64,000 bases of DNA from Acridotheres tristis (GCA_037013685.1 CM072886.1:6634001-6698000), one strand, 5' to 3'. Positions 39,538-51,873 are shown, numbered from the stretch's first letter. Made by a program: numbers and translations. The notes: generated by a model not told the origin, from the letters alone.

Positions 39538-40728
39538 TTCCTCTTCATTCAGACCCCAGAAGCTGCAGGGCTGTTCTAGATACCACTGTGCAGGTTTGCC
39601 CTCCAGAGTGGCAGGGAGTGAGTCATGCTTACTTGTGATATTAATGATGCGTCTGGCATGGCCCCTGCTGGGGCTGGCAGCACCATCCAGGACATCTCAT
39701 GCTTTCTTGGCATAAGAATAAAAAAAAATACTTGTGCAAAACCAGAGTAGCCTAGGAAAAAAAAAATTGACCAAACTTGCTTGGTGAAGCAAGTATTCAA
39801 TTTCTCCTTTGTCCTCTGGGACAGGATGCTTTCTGAGAGCTGCTGAACAGCCAAAATGGTTTTTAAGATTTAAGTAGAATCCAAATGAAATGATTGCTAG
39901 GAGATTTATTTGTTTAGTTGCATATAGTAACAGGACAGAATTTCAAAAAGTGACGCCCTGTATAAATGTGTATAAAATGATTCATATTTAGACCTTTCAT
40001 GCTGGTCCTGACTCCTGATCACTGTAAGGGACTGCTGTCACCAGTGGAAAATCACCACCTCTTAAATCACTGGCATTGACTCTGGTGTTATTATTTACTA
40101 CTTAGAAAATAAGTAATAAACTGTCTCCCTGTGAGATGAGCAAGCTGGCCAGCTCCTCCCCAGGGCCCACAGAGCACAGATTAGTATGAAGATGCAACTT
40201 AGCAGGTCATGGAAACATGAGGTCAACTTTATGCTTTGACTTAATACAGTTTTATTTCCTGACTGACAGGGGCTTGACAACCTGCTCTGATCTCGCCCAG
40301 CACTGCTCCCTGTTTTATTTATGTGGAAATAAAGAAAAAAAAACAAACATGCCTTGTGTCTAGTTCTAATGATGGAGAATGTCTCCAGCTGACCAAGGTG
40401 TCCTCATTAATGGCTGTTCTATATTTAGCCTTTGCAGAGCCCCGTGCCCCCAGTTTAATCAAAGACCTGGTAGCCATGGTAACAACACCGAGCATCTGGG
40501 TGTGTGCGATCTGCCAAACACCGAAATAAAGCACAGGATGGAAAACACACAACAGCTTTAAGTGGATTAATGCATTGTTCTTTTCTACTACAGATTTTGA
40601 AGTGTTTAGAAGAGCTTCTCAGCCACAAATGCTAGACTATTTTTACAAAAAAACAATCCCTATTAACACAGGTGACAATTACTAATCTCTTTTTTTGTTG
40701 TTGTCTTTTTCTTAATTTTGTTTTGCAG

Positions 40729-40781
40729 GTGTATCAGCATTCATATACAGCATATTATGTCCTCAGCAAAATACCTCATGG
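40729..40781 (+). CDS. DPP6: DPP6 coding exon C (53 nt)
   Basis: This small exon encodes VYQHSYTAYYVLSKIPH plus the first two bases (GG) of a Gly codon. The acceptor is TTTTGCAG after a T-rich tract and the donor is GTAAGC. It is the strand after ..FDVEP in the extracellular propeller. The recalled human DPP6 segment is IYQHSYTGYYVLSKIPHG; DPP10 has FHYSYTASYVIYNIH at this place, so this exon alone separates the paralogues. It enters in phase 0 and leaves with two bases, so it cannot be skipped alone without a frameshift. Together with exon D it makes 135 nt, a frame-neutral pair. Confidence 0.94.
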
Positions 40782-41237
40782 GTAAGCAATTTTTCAATGA
40801 CTTCATTTAAAAACTCAGCCATTAAGAATCCTGCAAAATAATGTGTATTGTGACAAATGGTTTCCTGTGACAGCCCTTTGCAATGGCCTGGCTTTCAGCT
40901 GCAGCATCCACTGTGCTGTGTGCTGTGCAAAAGATGACGAGGTCTGGAAACAGAAGCACTCGGCTTCCCCAGAGAGTCAGACTACATGAATTTCATATTC
41001 CAGATTTCAGGGTTTTTGTGTAGAATATAGATGTGGTGGTGTCTGGCTGAGAGCCATGGTTGGCCACTCACCAGAGCACTGGAGAGGAGAAGGCTCTGGG
41101 CACACCTTAATGCAGCCTCTCAGTGCCTGAAGTGAGCTGGAGAGGGACTTTCTACAAGGGCATGGAGTGTTAGGACAAGGCTTCAAACTGAAAAAGGGCA
41201 GGTTTAGACTGTGTATTGGGAATAAATTATTTCCTCT

Positions 41238-41423
41238 GAGTGTTAAGCAGCCTGGCACAGGATGCCCAGGTCTTGGCTGCCCCATCCCTGGTCCAAAGTA
41301 AGGCTGGATGGGGCTTTGAGCAACCTGGTCTGGTGGAAGGAGTCCCTACCCAGGGCAGGGGGATTGGAAATGGATGACTTAAGGTCCCTTCCAACCCAAA
41401 CCATTCAATCATTCTGAGATTCT
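41238..41423 (+). mobile_element. Truncated CR1 LINE 3' end
   Basis: It reads AGCAGCCTGGCACAGGATGC, CTGCCCCATCCCTGGTCC, GGCTGGATGGGGCTTTGAGC, CAACCTGGTCTGGTGGAAGG and GGTCCCTTCCAACCCAAACC, ending in ATTCAATCATTCTGAGATTCT. It is the best sense-strand CR1 terminus in the window and keeps degenerate terminal repeats. Confidence 0.93.
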
Positions 41424-42016
41424 TTAGCTTTGATTAGTGGCAGGGGTTTTTAATCCTTCTTTTTACTCTTTGTCTTCGTGGCGCCTGTGGTTCCAACTCC
41501 ATCACCCAACCACTCATCACCTGCCTTGCTTTTTTTAGAGTTTAGGGTTAGAGTTTCTCTTAGGGTCTACCTTCTTTTCCCTTAAAAGATGAGTTCTTTT
41601 CCTATATGCAATCCAGGCAGTGGCCCAGCTGGTCAGGAAGGGGATACCACCATACCAGAGTCACATGTAGGCATATGCTGGACTAGAGCATTTCCATAGC
41701 ACCAATGGAAATGTATAACTTACACAGCAAAATTCCTCAGTTCATTGTTACTAAATATGAAGCTAAAAGCCAGGAATCTGCTGCCAGGTTGTGTGTTTTA
41801 AGGTGATAACTGTGCAGAAATGATAAAAAGGATCAGTGTAGTTGTGCTCTGCCCTTTCTGTACTGCACTGCACGACTCTCTTAAATACTTGCCAAGAGTC
41901 TTCAAGTTGCCATTACTATACATTGTGGCCAAACAGACAGTAGGTGTTTTGGATCTTTGAAATAGCTGGCAAAACAGGCAAGATTTTAAAAACTCTTTCT
42001 GGTTTGTATGCAAGGT

Positions 42017-42139
42017 GATTACAGGATCACCAGGCAACTCAGGCTGAAAACATTCTTCCAAGGTCCATCCTCCTGCTCAAACCAGGTTACTCAGAGGTTT
42101 ATCCAGCTGAATTTTAAAAACTTGCAGGGGTGGGGACTT
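42017..42139 (-). mobile_element. Diverged CR1-like fragment
   Basis: The + strand reads CTGCTCAAACCAGGTTACTC, then GTTTATCCAGCTGAATTTTA and GCAGGGGTGGGGACTTTAAA. This resembles the reverse complement of CR1 3' sequence (AGCAGGTTGCTCAGAG, GTCCAGCTGGGTTTTGAA, GGGTGGGGACTCCACAA). It lacks the terminal octamer and is old. It runs into a T26 tract. Confidence 0.55.
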
Positions 42140-42148
42140 TAAAATCCA

Positions 42149-42174
42149 TTTTTTTTTTTTTTTTTTTTTTTTTT
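42149..42174. repeat. T26 homopolymer
   Basis: Twenty-six T residues, the longest homopolymer in the window, directly after the CR1-like fragment. Confidence 0.95.
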
Positions 42175-42276
42175 GGTATGGTAACCAGGGGGTTTAACAA
42201 TGGAGAAGTACAGATATTAAGACATCTCTCATTTTTTCTGCATAAAAATCCTCAAGGATTTTTCTCAGCATACTAG

Positions 42277-42388
42277 TCCACACACACCCACACACAAAAC
42301 AAAAAATTAACAGGAGAAAACAAACAAGCCACAAACCCACAAAAAACCTGCAACCCCAAAACCCCCTCAAACAATAACAACAACAAAG
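42277..42388. repeat. A/C-rich low-complexity tract
   Basis: CACACA, AAAC, CAAA and AACAACAAC motifs with very few G or T. It faces a T/G-rich tract about 350 bp downstream. Confidence 0.85.
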
Positions 42389-42733
42389 CTAAAATAACTT
42401 CTTTGTCTTATACTTAATGACAGACAAACAGTACTTTGCACAAAAAAGTGGGTACTAGAGACATACATGATTTAAAATCTTTGAACTTTGGAGCTTGTGC
42501 AGCCTGCTTCCCTCCAGCTTGCATCTTGTGATCCACTCACCACAAAAAGTCATGAGCTTGATGTTAAATTGTTTATATGTATGGTTGGAACATGGAAATT
42601 AGGAGATTTCTCACCATCAGCCCTGTCAAACCTGTAGTGTCCATGTGACACACTCCAGAGTTCTTCAGTCTCCTCTCTTCCCTGCCACAATCTGCTCTTT
42701 GCTTTTTGCTTCCCTTTTCTGGGGGCAGGGTAG

Positions 42734-42857
42734 TTTTGTGTGTATGTGTGTGATTGATTGATTGATTGTTTGTTTGTTTTTGTTTTGGTTGGTTTTGTTT
42801 GGCAATGCTTTGGTTTGTGTTTGTTGGTTGGTAGGTCGGTTGGTTGGGCTGGGTTTT
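42734..42857. repeat. T/G-rich compound simple repeat
   Basis: Successive GTGT, GATT (four copies), GTTT and GGTT motifs. It is partly complementary to the A/C-rich tract at 42277-42388. Confidence 0.88.
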
Positions 42858-44766
42858 TTCCAGGACTTTACTCGATATGCTTAGTTTTTGAAAACTCCAT
42901 CTTTCTGGCAATGTAGCTGAGTAGTAGCTTGTGGGCTGAAAGTGTTCAGCAACAGGATGAAGACACAGCATGAGCACATAAGCTTTGTGTCTGCAGCAAA
43001 CCTGGCTAAGAGCAAAAAAGGCTTGACTGACAGCACAGTTCTATTCCAGACAAAACAAAGGTGGAAAAAATAGAAGTATCATGTGTAACATGTATTAGAA
43101 ATGCTAAAAACACAACAAAAATAGTCCAAGCAGTTTTATACTACTGCATGATCTTTCTTTGTCCCTCACAACCAGCTCCTTGTTGCCCCAGCTTCAACTC
43201 TATAGTGCACCCAGCTGTGGTTCCCCTTGCTCTGTGTGTGGTTGGGCAGTGGTGCAGGAAACTGAAGGGTTGGATGTGCCAGACGAGAAGTTTCCAGCAT
43301 GAAGGGGAAATCTGGGAAGTGAGAGCACACCAGAGGGCACACAGGTGTGTCAGGCATTGGTGTCCCCACAGCATGATGTGATGGTGGATCAGAGCACAAG
43401 TTGAAGAAGGGCTGGAAGGAGGATCACTGAATTTCATGTTGGTAAAGGTATAGTTTGCAAAGTTTAGGCTTTTAGACACATGCACAGGCATTGTAAACTA
43501 TATTATGCAGTGACAATTTCATTGACCTCCCAGGTGATTATGGTGCCTGTGAGTGGTAGAAAGGGGAGCACACTGCCATTTCCATGGAACATGGGCATTT
43601 ATCCTTCCTGTGGAGCTCTGTGTATATTTTAGGGTGGTGCACGAACAGAGAGAACAGGTCTAGGAGGTGGACAGTGAACCTAATGTAAGAGGTAATGAAA
43701 CACATCAGCTGAAAGTAGAGCCTCCGTTGGATGAAGGGATAAAAACCTCTTCCTCACCTATTTAGTATTTAACACGGGAATATTGCTCTGATGGATATCT
43801 GTGGAGGAAGGTTGTTGAGGGCAGGACACAGTACACTGATACAGCACAAGGTTCAGTTCAGTTTGACATTCCAGGTTCTTTGGTGATGATTGAATTTGCC
43901 ATCCACAAGCAGCCATCCTTGTCCTCCACCTGTCAACAACAGGAGTGACAAAATTCTGCACTGAGCAATGACCCCTTTGCCATTTTTACAAACTGTTTTC
44001 AGTTTTTCCTCTTCTGCAAGCAGGCACAGCTTTACACCCTGTTGGTGTGTGCCCCTGGCCCTCGGCATCTCTCCAGCTCAGTGACCAAGGCAGTGACAGC
44101 TGGGAACAAACTCACTCGCCTCCAGTGTGCCCCTGCTCAGCAGACTATCCCTCCTGGAAGCAGGCTGTGTCACTTTCCCTGTGCTCCCTCCCTCTATCCT
44201 GTTCCCCATCCTCAGCCATGATCTGCCTCATCAGGAAGGCCAGGCAATTTGGGATTTGCACCCTCGCATGCCCTTGCTACTCCCCTGCTGAGCCCAACTA
44301 ATAAGGAAGCCAATTAACCTAATCTCTGGCATCACATTTTAAATAACATGCCATTAATCTGCCAGCATAAATTGTTTTTTAAAGGGAATTTTCTAATTTT
44401 TTTTGCCACATTCTGCAGGCTCTCCAGATTCAGGCTGTGCCTGATGTCAAAAGGAGCTCATACCAATGTTTTCCAGATTTCATTTTGAGCTCTCAATAAG
44501 TTTGACAAACCAATTTGGGAATGGTCTCAGTACGTATGTTCCCAAATGGTATTTTATACAGGAGTGCAACATTTTTTCCACAAGAGCTGTTGACAAAGTA
44601 AACTCTTTACACTGAGTGTGTATAGGACAACTAATAGACGCCACTGACATAGACTCAAAGGATCTGGTTTAAAAATTAAAATAAGCCCGAGGCAGAAGAA
44701 AGAGATCACCCAGATTTAGTACCTCCCTTCTGTTATTTCAGCTTTCTCACAGCCTCTTGTTAAATT

Positions 44767-45052
44767 CGGGGTCCTTCGCCTTCTGCTTTTATGGTTTGCA
44801 CAGGAGGAGATCCACAGGGCTGAGATGTGCAGTTTTCCTGGGAAGAGATGTGCAGGGCGTTCTGTTCCATCCCGCTTTCCTTCAAATCCCCGACTCTGCT
44901 CCTGCTGCTCGCCCAAAATCGCGATGCTGGAGCCGGGTGCCATCTAGTGGAACCAGCCCCGTGTTCCCTGGGATGAGCATCTCCATCCTGTCCCACCCGC
45001 TCCCCTCCCAGCGCTGCTGCTTTTCAGATGTGTCTGCTGGAAACTGCTTGCG
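44767..45052. other. Local CpG cluster in a CpG-poor intron
   Basis: I counted 13 CpG dinucleotides in 286 bp, including GCGATG, GCCGGG, AGCGCT and TGCGGC, whereas flanking 300-bp stretches hold only a few. It contains the consensus CTCF core at 44939-44950. Short open frames on both strands lack recognisable domains. It could be an intronic regulatory element, a small internal promoter, or a decayed GC-rich insert. Confidence 0.6.
44939..44950 (-). promoter_or_regulatory. Consensus CTCF core motif
   Basis: The + strand reads GCCATCTAGTGG; the minus strand is CCACTAGATGGC, a full match to the 12-base CTCF core CCASYAGRKGGC. The surrounding CpG cluster makes functional binding more likely. 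Nothing in the sequence can show occupancy. Confidence 0.55.
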
Positions 45053-46226
45053 GCTGTCTCCATTATAAATGTTTCTCCTCATGACCCCACTGTTGCACTT
45101 GCAGCACTGCAGTTGCCAACCACTTGTAATTTATAGGTACTGAGAGAACATCTGCAGGCCCAGATGTGGAACAGGGAGCTCTCCTGCAAGGTGCTGGGGG
45201 AATGTGGAACTCCAGTACCATATACAGTTACTTCCTAAGAGTATTTTTCCTAATTCTGGAAAATAAAAATTTAGCTGTACAGGCAAAGCCTACTTAGGAA
45301 AACTCGGCACTGATAATTGCTTTATTCTTTTGTGGGTCCAATATGAATTATCTTAGTCATTCACATCCTTCACTGAAATAAGGGAAAAAAACTTAGTTAC
45401 TTCAGAGTTTTTATGGTCAGTCTGGGAGTGAGCAGAGTGTTCCCCTAACCCAGCTGGAGGATTTCCCTCACCAGTGTTGTTTCTACACCAGTGCATGCTG
45501 CTGGACCACTGGTGTTATGTGGCACTGCAGGTCCTAAGAGCAAGAGCTAATTTTGGATAGGTTATCCAAGGGGTTAATTCTGTATTTAATCTTTTGCTGT
45601 GGCCAGCAGAAATGTTACACTTTTTTACAGTTGTGTTTACATTCCCCCAAATAAAGCCCAGCATAAAACATGTTTTTTCAGACCTCCCAGTGCCCACTCA
45701 GTTCTGCATGAACCATTTCCCTCTGGACACAGCCAAGTGTCAGGGATTAGTGCTCACCCCCTTGTAAGAGCTCTTAGCACATCCAGCTGCGACATGTCAG
45801 TGGGAGCTTCCAAATGTTCTTACCAGGATCAGGGAGAAAATCAGCGATTATTCCCACTCCTCACTGATTCTGCATTTGAGAAGGAGGGAATTGTGCATAG
45901 TTGCTCCATATTTCTTACTGGATTTATGTGCTGTACTCAGAGGAAGATGGTGAGCACATACCAGGAGTGCTCTTGGAGCCGAGTTCAGCTCCTCCTGCTG
46001 CCCTGCCAGGGATTTTACAAGTCTGTAAAACCCTGCACGAGTGCCCCACGCTGAGCCCCAGTAACTTCAAGAGAAGCCCCAGGAGTGCAGTGAGTGCACA
46101 GAACGTGCTGGAGATCCACAGAAGTGATTACAGGGAGAGGAACTGAGCCAGTGCTTCACCGTGAGTAAATTTTCAAAGTGATGTCTATAGATCTCTCTGC
46201 AGAGCTCTCACTATTCTTCCTAACTC

Positions 46227-46251
46227 TTTTTTTTCTTTTTTTTTTTTTTTT
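46227..46251. repeat. T-rich tract (T8 C T16)
   Basis: Eight T, one C, then sixteen T residues, giving a Lys-rich frame on the minus strand. Confidence 0.9.
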
Positions 46252-48290
46252 CCATGAGCCACTGGCAGGAAAGAAATGGACACTTTAATTAGAGAAAACG
46301 TAATCAGTTTTGTATGTATCCTGTTGTATATTTCAAAAGACAAGAAGTTTACACGTGTTCCTATTTCCATGTTCACAGAAAAAGAAATTGTGATTAATTT
46401 TTTAAAATCATAGATAAAAGAACTTCAGGGAACTGAATCTACTTCGGAAACCTGCCCATTTGATCAAGTCTGTTCTATTTTATTTTGATCTGGCCTATTA
46501 CACATCATGTCTGTAGCATTAAAAATCCTGTGCCTCAGTGTCCCCATCTGCAAAGCAAAAAGACAAATTACACCTACCCAATGGAGGCAAAATGTGATAA
46601 TTGTTGTACAGACTGCTGCACAATTTCCCTATAACATTTATAAACTTGTACTAGTGTCCAAAGTTTATTTTAAGAGGAAAAAGTACAGTATTTCATAAAA
46701 CCCATTTTCAGCTAATTAAATTTTACTTAGAGCAGAGGAATATTTTCCCCCAAGAATGATCTGTAGAGGTTGAAGTAAAATCTTTATGAAAAGGTATGTA
46801 AAACCAAATGAAAAAGTGAAATTTGTTAAATAAGTAAAAAAATGTATTCTGCAATTCATGAAGAACCTGCTATTTCTACTCCTCTCTCCTCCCTCTGTAA
46901 CAATTATCATTCTATAGATTTTATCACATTTTGAGATAGTTTATATAGTTAATTAAGGCACTTCTGCACAGTGTGGTGGCTTTTATGCCAGACTATAAAT
47001 AACAGTATCCTCATGATGTCAGATGCTTTTTCAGTTGCATTTTCACAACAGAAAGCTGGCCCTTGGAATGGATGCATTTGGTAGCTTGATCATGGAGCTT
47101 GACCTTTCATCCTTTGATGTGGACAGGAATTTTTCATCTGAGTTTGCTGGCATTTGGCTCAAGCCCTGATGGAGCTGTTTGGCTTCTTGCTTTTTATAAT
47201 CTTCTGAATTAAACACTCTGTTAATCACTGGAATAGTGGTTAAATCACATACCAGCTTATTGCTTATGAATTCATTTTGGGCCTCTTTGAAAAGAAAGAA
47301 CCAGCATTTCATTAAGCAAAGCTGCTATTTGAGCATCACTCACTTCCAAGCTGTGGCAGGTTGAAAGCAGCTCAGCCTGGAAGGCAGTTCAGGAAGGACT
47401 CTTGGCTGTGCTGGTGGGAGGAAATCCACTTCAGCAGCCCAGCACCATATCATTTGCCCAGGGGATTTGCCACTCTCTCACCCATGTTGGTCACTGCACA
47501 GCATTTTTTTTTTTAATTAATGTGAAATGTTCCTTTCTTGTGTAGGCAAAGCAATTCCTACCACACACTTCTTTCTTCCAGAATCAGTTGTGATGTGGGT
47601 GGACATCTTAGAAACCATGTATAGCGATAATAATAAGGAATGGTCCCCTGAGGGGAGCATTTGATATTAAGAATTAGAGTAATGACTAAAAAAAAAAAAA
47701 AGCACTTGGGTAATTAACAGTTAGACACAAATGTTAGCACTTTAGCAGAGAAAAGCCCAGCAACCAACCTCCTTATGTTACAGAAAAGGTCAATAGCTTA
47801 TGGCTCATCAAAAAGAAAAAAAAGAAGAAAGGTTTGAAGCAAACTCTCCCATTGTGTTTTTCTTAGACAGCACCCCCTGAAATGTAGGCAGGGTTCCTAT
47901 TAAAGTCTAAATCGTGAATAAAATGTGCTTCACTGGTGAGAAACATCTGCCCTTGGAAATGTTTTCGTGCCTCAGGATGAATGAACCCCCTCTGGACCCC
48001 AGGCTGTGGTCAGCCTCCAAACCACAGTCACTGCTGGAGGGCTCATGCACTTCCTGACTGCCACCACCAAAAATCAGCTCCTTGGCATGGGCATTCCTCC
48101 TTCTTCATACTCAGTAAGGTTGAGTTAGTACCGAGTTTTGACAGAAAAGGCAAATAAAGGTGGATGAAAGAGAATTTATAAAATGATGGTGCATAGCACT
48201 GCCTAAGCACAGCCTGCACAATTGCTGCTTCCATGCATCACCCTCCCAGGAATAAAATTGCAGGTGGATTTTCATAGTGGGAATCAGGAA

Positions 48291-48314
48291 TTTTTGTTTG
48301 CATTTTTGTTTGCA
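48291..48314. repeat. 12-bp tandem duplication
   Basis: TTTTTGTTTGCA occurs twice in direct succession. Confidence 0.9.
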
Positions 48315-49606
48315 TTTTTTCCCTAATGTTCAGGGTCCTGGATGGGGTTTCCACTAGTGTATGAACAGGAAGCACAGGTTTTTACAGGGAACTCTTTTTT
48401 CTCCACTGCTGTGGGAGTGCAGAGACACACTGCAGGGTGAGCCTTGATTAGTCCTGGCTGTGGTTAGGGGGTTAAACTTTTGATAAACTTTCAGCCCATT
48501 AAACTCTCAGTGCACTGCTGTTTGATTACACAGCACAAAGAGTGATCATCCTACAAAAAGCAGACTTGTTTTGTTTGTGGACATGTAAAAAAAAGTCAGT
48601 TTTGAAGACCTAAACCTGCGAGATTATGGGCATTTCCTCACTGTTGTGGGGTCTAATGGGTCCTGGGCTCAGGTCATTTACTGAGGGCTATACAGGGACC
48701 TGTGCCAGCCACTTAGGACTGTGCATTGCCCCAGCTCTGAGAAATATGTAGCAATCCGTGCCACAACTTGCACTCCAGTCGAGTCCTGGGGCTTCCTGTT
48801 ATCCTTGCTACTTGGTGCTGTGACCCCTCCACAGGTAATCTCTAACCAAATTTAGTAGTCTAAAAATGCCTTGTTATCTCCAAATGGACATCCTGAACCT
48901 CTGTGGAGCTGGAAACATATGGAGAAGAAGGGTATAGGGATATTTTGGAAAGCAAGAGAGAATCTCTGGGTGGAAAATGGATGCTACAGGCAGAGTTTTC
49001 ATTGGCACAGTGACCATTGGGAAAGTCTCTTTATGGCAAAGGTGATAAAACACCTGGCTGATAGCCCAGACTGCATCACTGGTGCCTCTTCACCCCTTAC
49101 CCTAACATTACTGAAAGCTCCACTTAGAAATCCGAGGAGATAAAGCTGGAATAGAAAAAGTTGCTTTCCCATGTCACACATGAGAAGGAGATGAGAGGAA
49201 TGAAAGGACCTTCCATAAGCAGAGCCCCGAGGGCAGATGTTACCCCCCATTTCAAATGCAAGCATTCCCTCTTGTGTGGGAACTTCAGGCTTACACACCT
49301 CTGTTGTGGGGCAGAAGTGCAGAGCTAGAGTGGGGATTGTGTCCTTTGAATAAGGAGAGTGTTTCAAACAATACCCCAAGCCAGGCCAATTGTGGTGGTG
49401 TTTAAAGTGATCACATCACTGCTGATAAAAAATGGAAATAATGGCACAAATAAATGTATGCCTTGTTAATTTTAACTGATGATGACACAGTCTGTGTGGG
49501 GAGAGGCTGTTTAGAAAGGTGTTTCAATACTCCTCAGAACCTACACACAAACCTCCAGGATCGCCTTTTCCCGCTGACATGAGAAGAAATAAGATTTGCT
49601 CAAAAA

Positions 49607-49631
49607 CTTAGTTTTCCAAAGGAAAACTAAG
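49607..49631. repeat. Perfect 11-bp inverted repeat, 3-nt centre
   Basis: CTTAGTTTTCC and GGAAAACTAAG flank AAA. It is a short hairpin-forming palindrome with no terminator-like context. Confidence 0.85.
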
Positions 49632-50714
49632 AGAACACTGAGTCATTCTGGTTTGGTTTGAAACCAAGTAACACAGGCTGTTAAATTATTTTAGAGCACA
49701 AGCCCAAGAATCAATCTCTTGCCCAATTAGAGGTGTGACCTAGCAGCCAGTGAAGTCATTGTAAGGAGGCATTTCTGCTGTCTCTGGTGGTGGGAGATCA
49801 TTTCTGTATCTCATTTTATGTACTAATAATCCCATATTGCTCTCTGCAGGCATCACATCACGGTGCCATATTTTTATTAGCATTTGAAAGTCAGACAAGG
49901 TCAGCTGGATGGAAAATGCTCAGGTTTCATCACAAACATCCTTTGCTGTAGATTGGCAGAGTTGCTCAGAAGAACCACACTCAATCCAGGCTCATCCAGA
50001 AGATCTTCCCAGTTCATTCTTAAACATCTCAGTGCTTATCAAGTTGCTTCTCTTCAACCTGCATTTTTCCCCCCATATTTTGAATAGCTGATGGTTGGCT
50101 AGTGGCAATTCTGATTAGCCTTCTTTGCAGCACTCAAATATTTAGATTTTCATTTTTTCATGTCTCTGTTGTAGATAAATACTAATGAAACCCTGGTAAA
50201 TCCAGTGCCTTACCTCATGCCTTGCATAGTGCTGAGGTCAAAGCTGGCTGAGAAAGATCTACAAAGTAAAAGAAAAATTACATGAGGAAGAGAAAATTGC
50301 TTTTGAGTGATTGTGTTTATCACCTGAGTGCTGTCGCCTCTCATTGTCTCTTTAGGAGACAAAATATGACTCCAGGAACAAAAGTTCCATTTTAAAATAC
50401 TGTAAAAATTCACTGTCTTCTGTGATTTAAAGGGGTCACATGAGGAACATGATAATGTCATCATTCTAAAGCAATGTTACCAGTATCCAAAGTCCATTTC
50501 CACTGTGATTACTAGGGGAAATAAAGAGGTTTTGATCAATGTTTTGCAGCCCTTCAGCCTGCAACCCAGGGCTGTGAGCCAGTCTCTGATGTGCTTTCAA
50601 ATCTTCTTTTGCTAGACCAGAAAGGCAGGTCCCTACCAGCATTTTATGCCATTACCAATGGAAGTTGGTGGCTCCTTTTCTGACAAGTGATTGATTTTTG
50701 TGTCATTGTCCGAA

Positions 50715-50784
50715 ACAGGGGGGCTGGAACTAAATGATTTTTAAAGTCCCCTCCAACCCAAACCATTCTATGATTCTCTGATTT
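50715..50784 (+). mobile_element. CR1 LINE 3' terminus (about 70 bp)
   Basis: It reads CAGGGGGGCTGGAACTAAAT, then GATTTTTAAAGTCCCCTCC and AACCCAAACCATTCTATGAT, ending TCTCTGATTT. It is a very short, severely 5'-truncated CR1 insertion. Confidence 0.9.
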
Positions 50785-51829
50785 TAAGGTGGTATTGGTA
50801 AAATGGAAGGTTTTGCAAGCTCAGCACCAAATATTACATTGATGGGGGGTTCCAAACACAGGTAGACTATAATAAAAAAGACCTCCGAGCTCATGTTGTT
50901 GGCCTGAATCTAAAACAATTGCCAAATTAGAGACAAATGTTTAAGATACCCTTGCTTTTTAGCTTTTATGTGCTAAATCCATGGAATTCATTCATCTTGG
51001 AAAAGCTGGTTGGTGAGCACTGATGTTTTCAAGAGCAGCTGAATGAACTGATGTGCATCTGCAGTTGAAATTAATAAGTTCAAATTGCTTTCATCACTTC
51101 CTTCTACTTTTGTTCATTGAAAAGTGCTGCAAGGAAAATATGTCTGTTTGTGTGAGTGAGAATTAAATATTTAATAGTGGATGAGCCTAGATGAATGGAA
51201 GAGCCTTTCCCATCTAATTAAGCACTTTTATTAGAATTCCAGGAGGGTTGTTTTAGTTGCATCTTCTAACAGTTTGATTTCTTGATTATCTATTCTGGCA
51301 AGTCTTTATTCCCATTTGTATGATATTTTATTTTATCTCACTGTGAGTCTCAGCAGGGCTCTGTATCTCCTGGGGAGAAATTTTCTTAATGGCACCTGTC
51401 TTCTCCTTGGTGAATTTTGAAGTAAACAAGTAATTTAATTGTGTCAAGTCATTGAAAACAACTCATTAAAATTGTGTGTTTGCTACTCAAGGAATTGAAT
51501 TCCTGCCTCTTAAAAATCTTTCTCTCTTCATCCACATCCTTATTATGGTTCCTTGTACATTTATTAAGTAACCTGTATGTTTTACATGCTTTTATTTGGT
51601 TTTGCAGATTTTCTCCAATTTGCTTTTTTTCCCTCATCAAACATCAAAAATTCTTAAATATTAAGAAGTTTCCAGTTCTTTCTTGCCCGTCTGAATTTGT
51701 TCTTTATTTTATTCTCTATTTTCTTTCCTTCTTTCTAAGGAAGAAGAAATCTGTCTTAGTGCTGTCTGATTTTATGTTATTAGAGGTAGATGTGAAGACA
51801 TTGAGTTCTGGTGCTGAGACAGATAGTTT

Positions 51830-51830
51830 G

Positions 51831-51873
<43 letters not shown>

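Larger units (their letters stand above)
21538..40728 (+). other. DPP6: DPP6 intron B-C (19.2 kb)
   Basis: A phase 0 intron with donor GTAAGT and an acceptor after a long T-rich tract ending TTTTGCAG. Only one CR1 tail (28768-28856) is evident in 19 kb, an unusually repeat-poor stretch. Other content is the AAAAC tract (22883-22955), short tandem duplications, the inverted repeat at 29784-29841 and two CTCF-like cores. About 25200-26960 is AT-rich with many TAAT cores and no recognised repeat. The pair of long opposite frames at 33228-33856 has no domain I recognise. I see no exon of another gene in it. Confidence 0.88.

Noticed and set aside
41540..41565. Possible interstitial telomere repeat (TTTAGGGTTAGAG)
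   Set aside because: Only about one and a half TTAGGG units, well within chance.
42573..42977. Gln/Asn/Thr-rich minus-strand frame
   Set aside because: It is the T/G-rich simple repeat read on the opposite strand.
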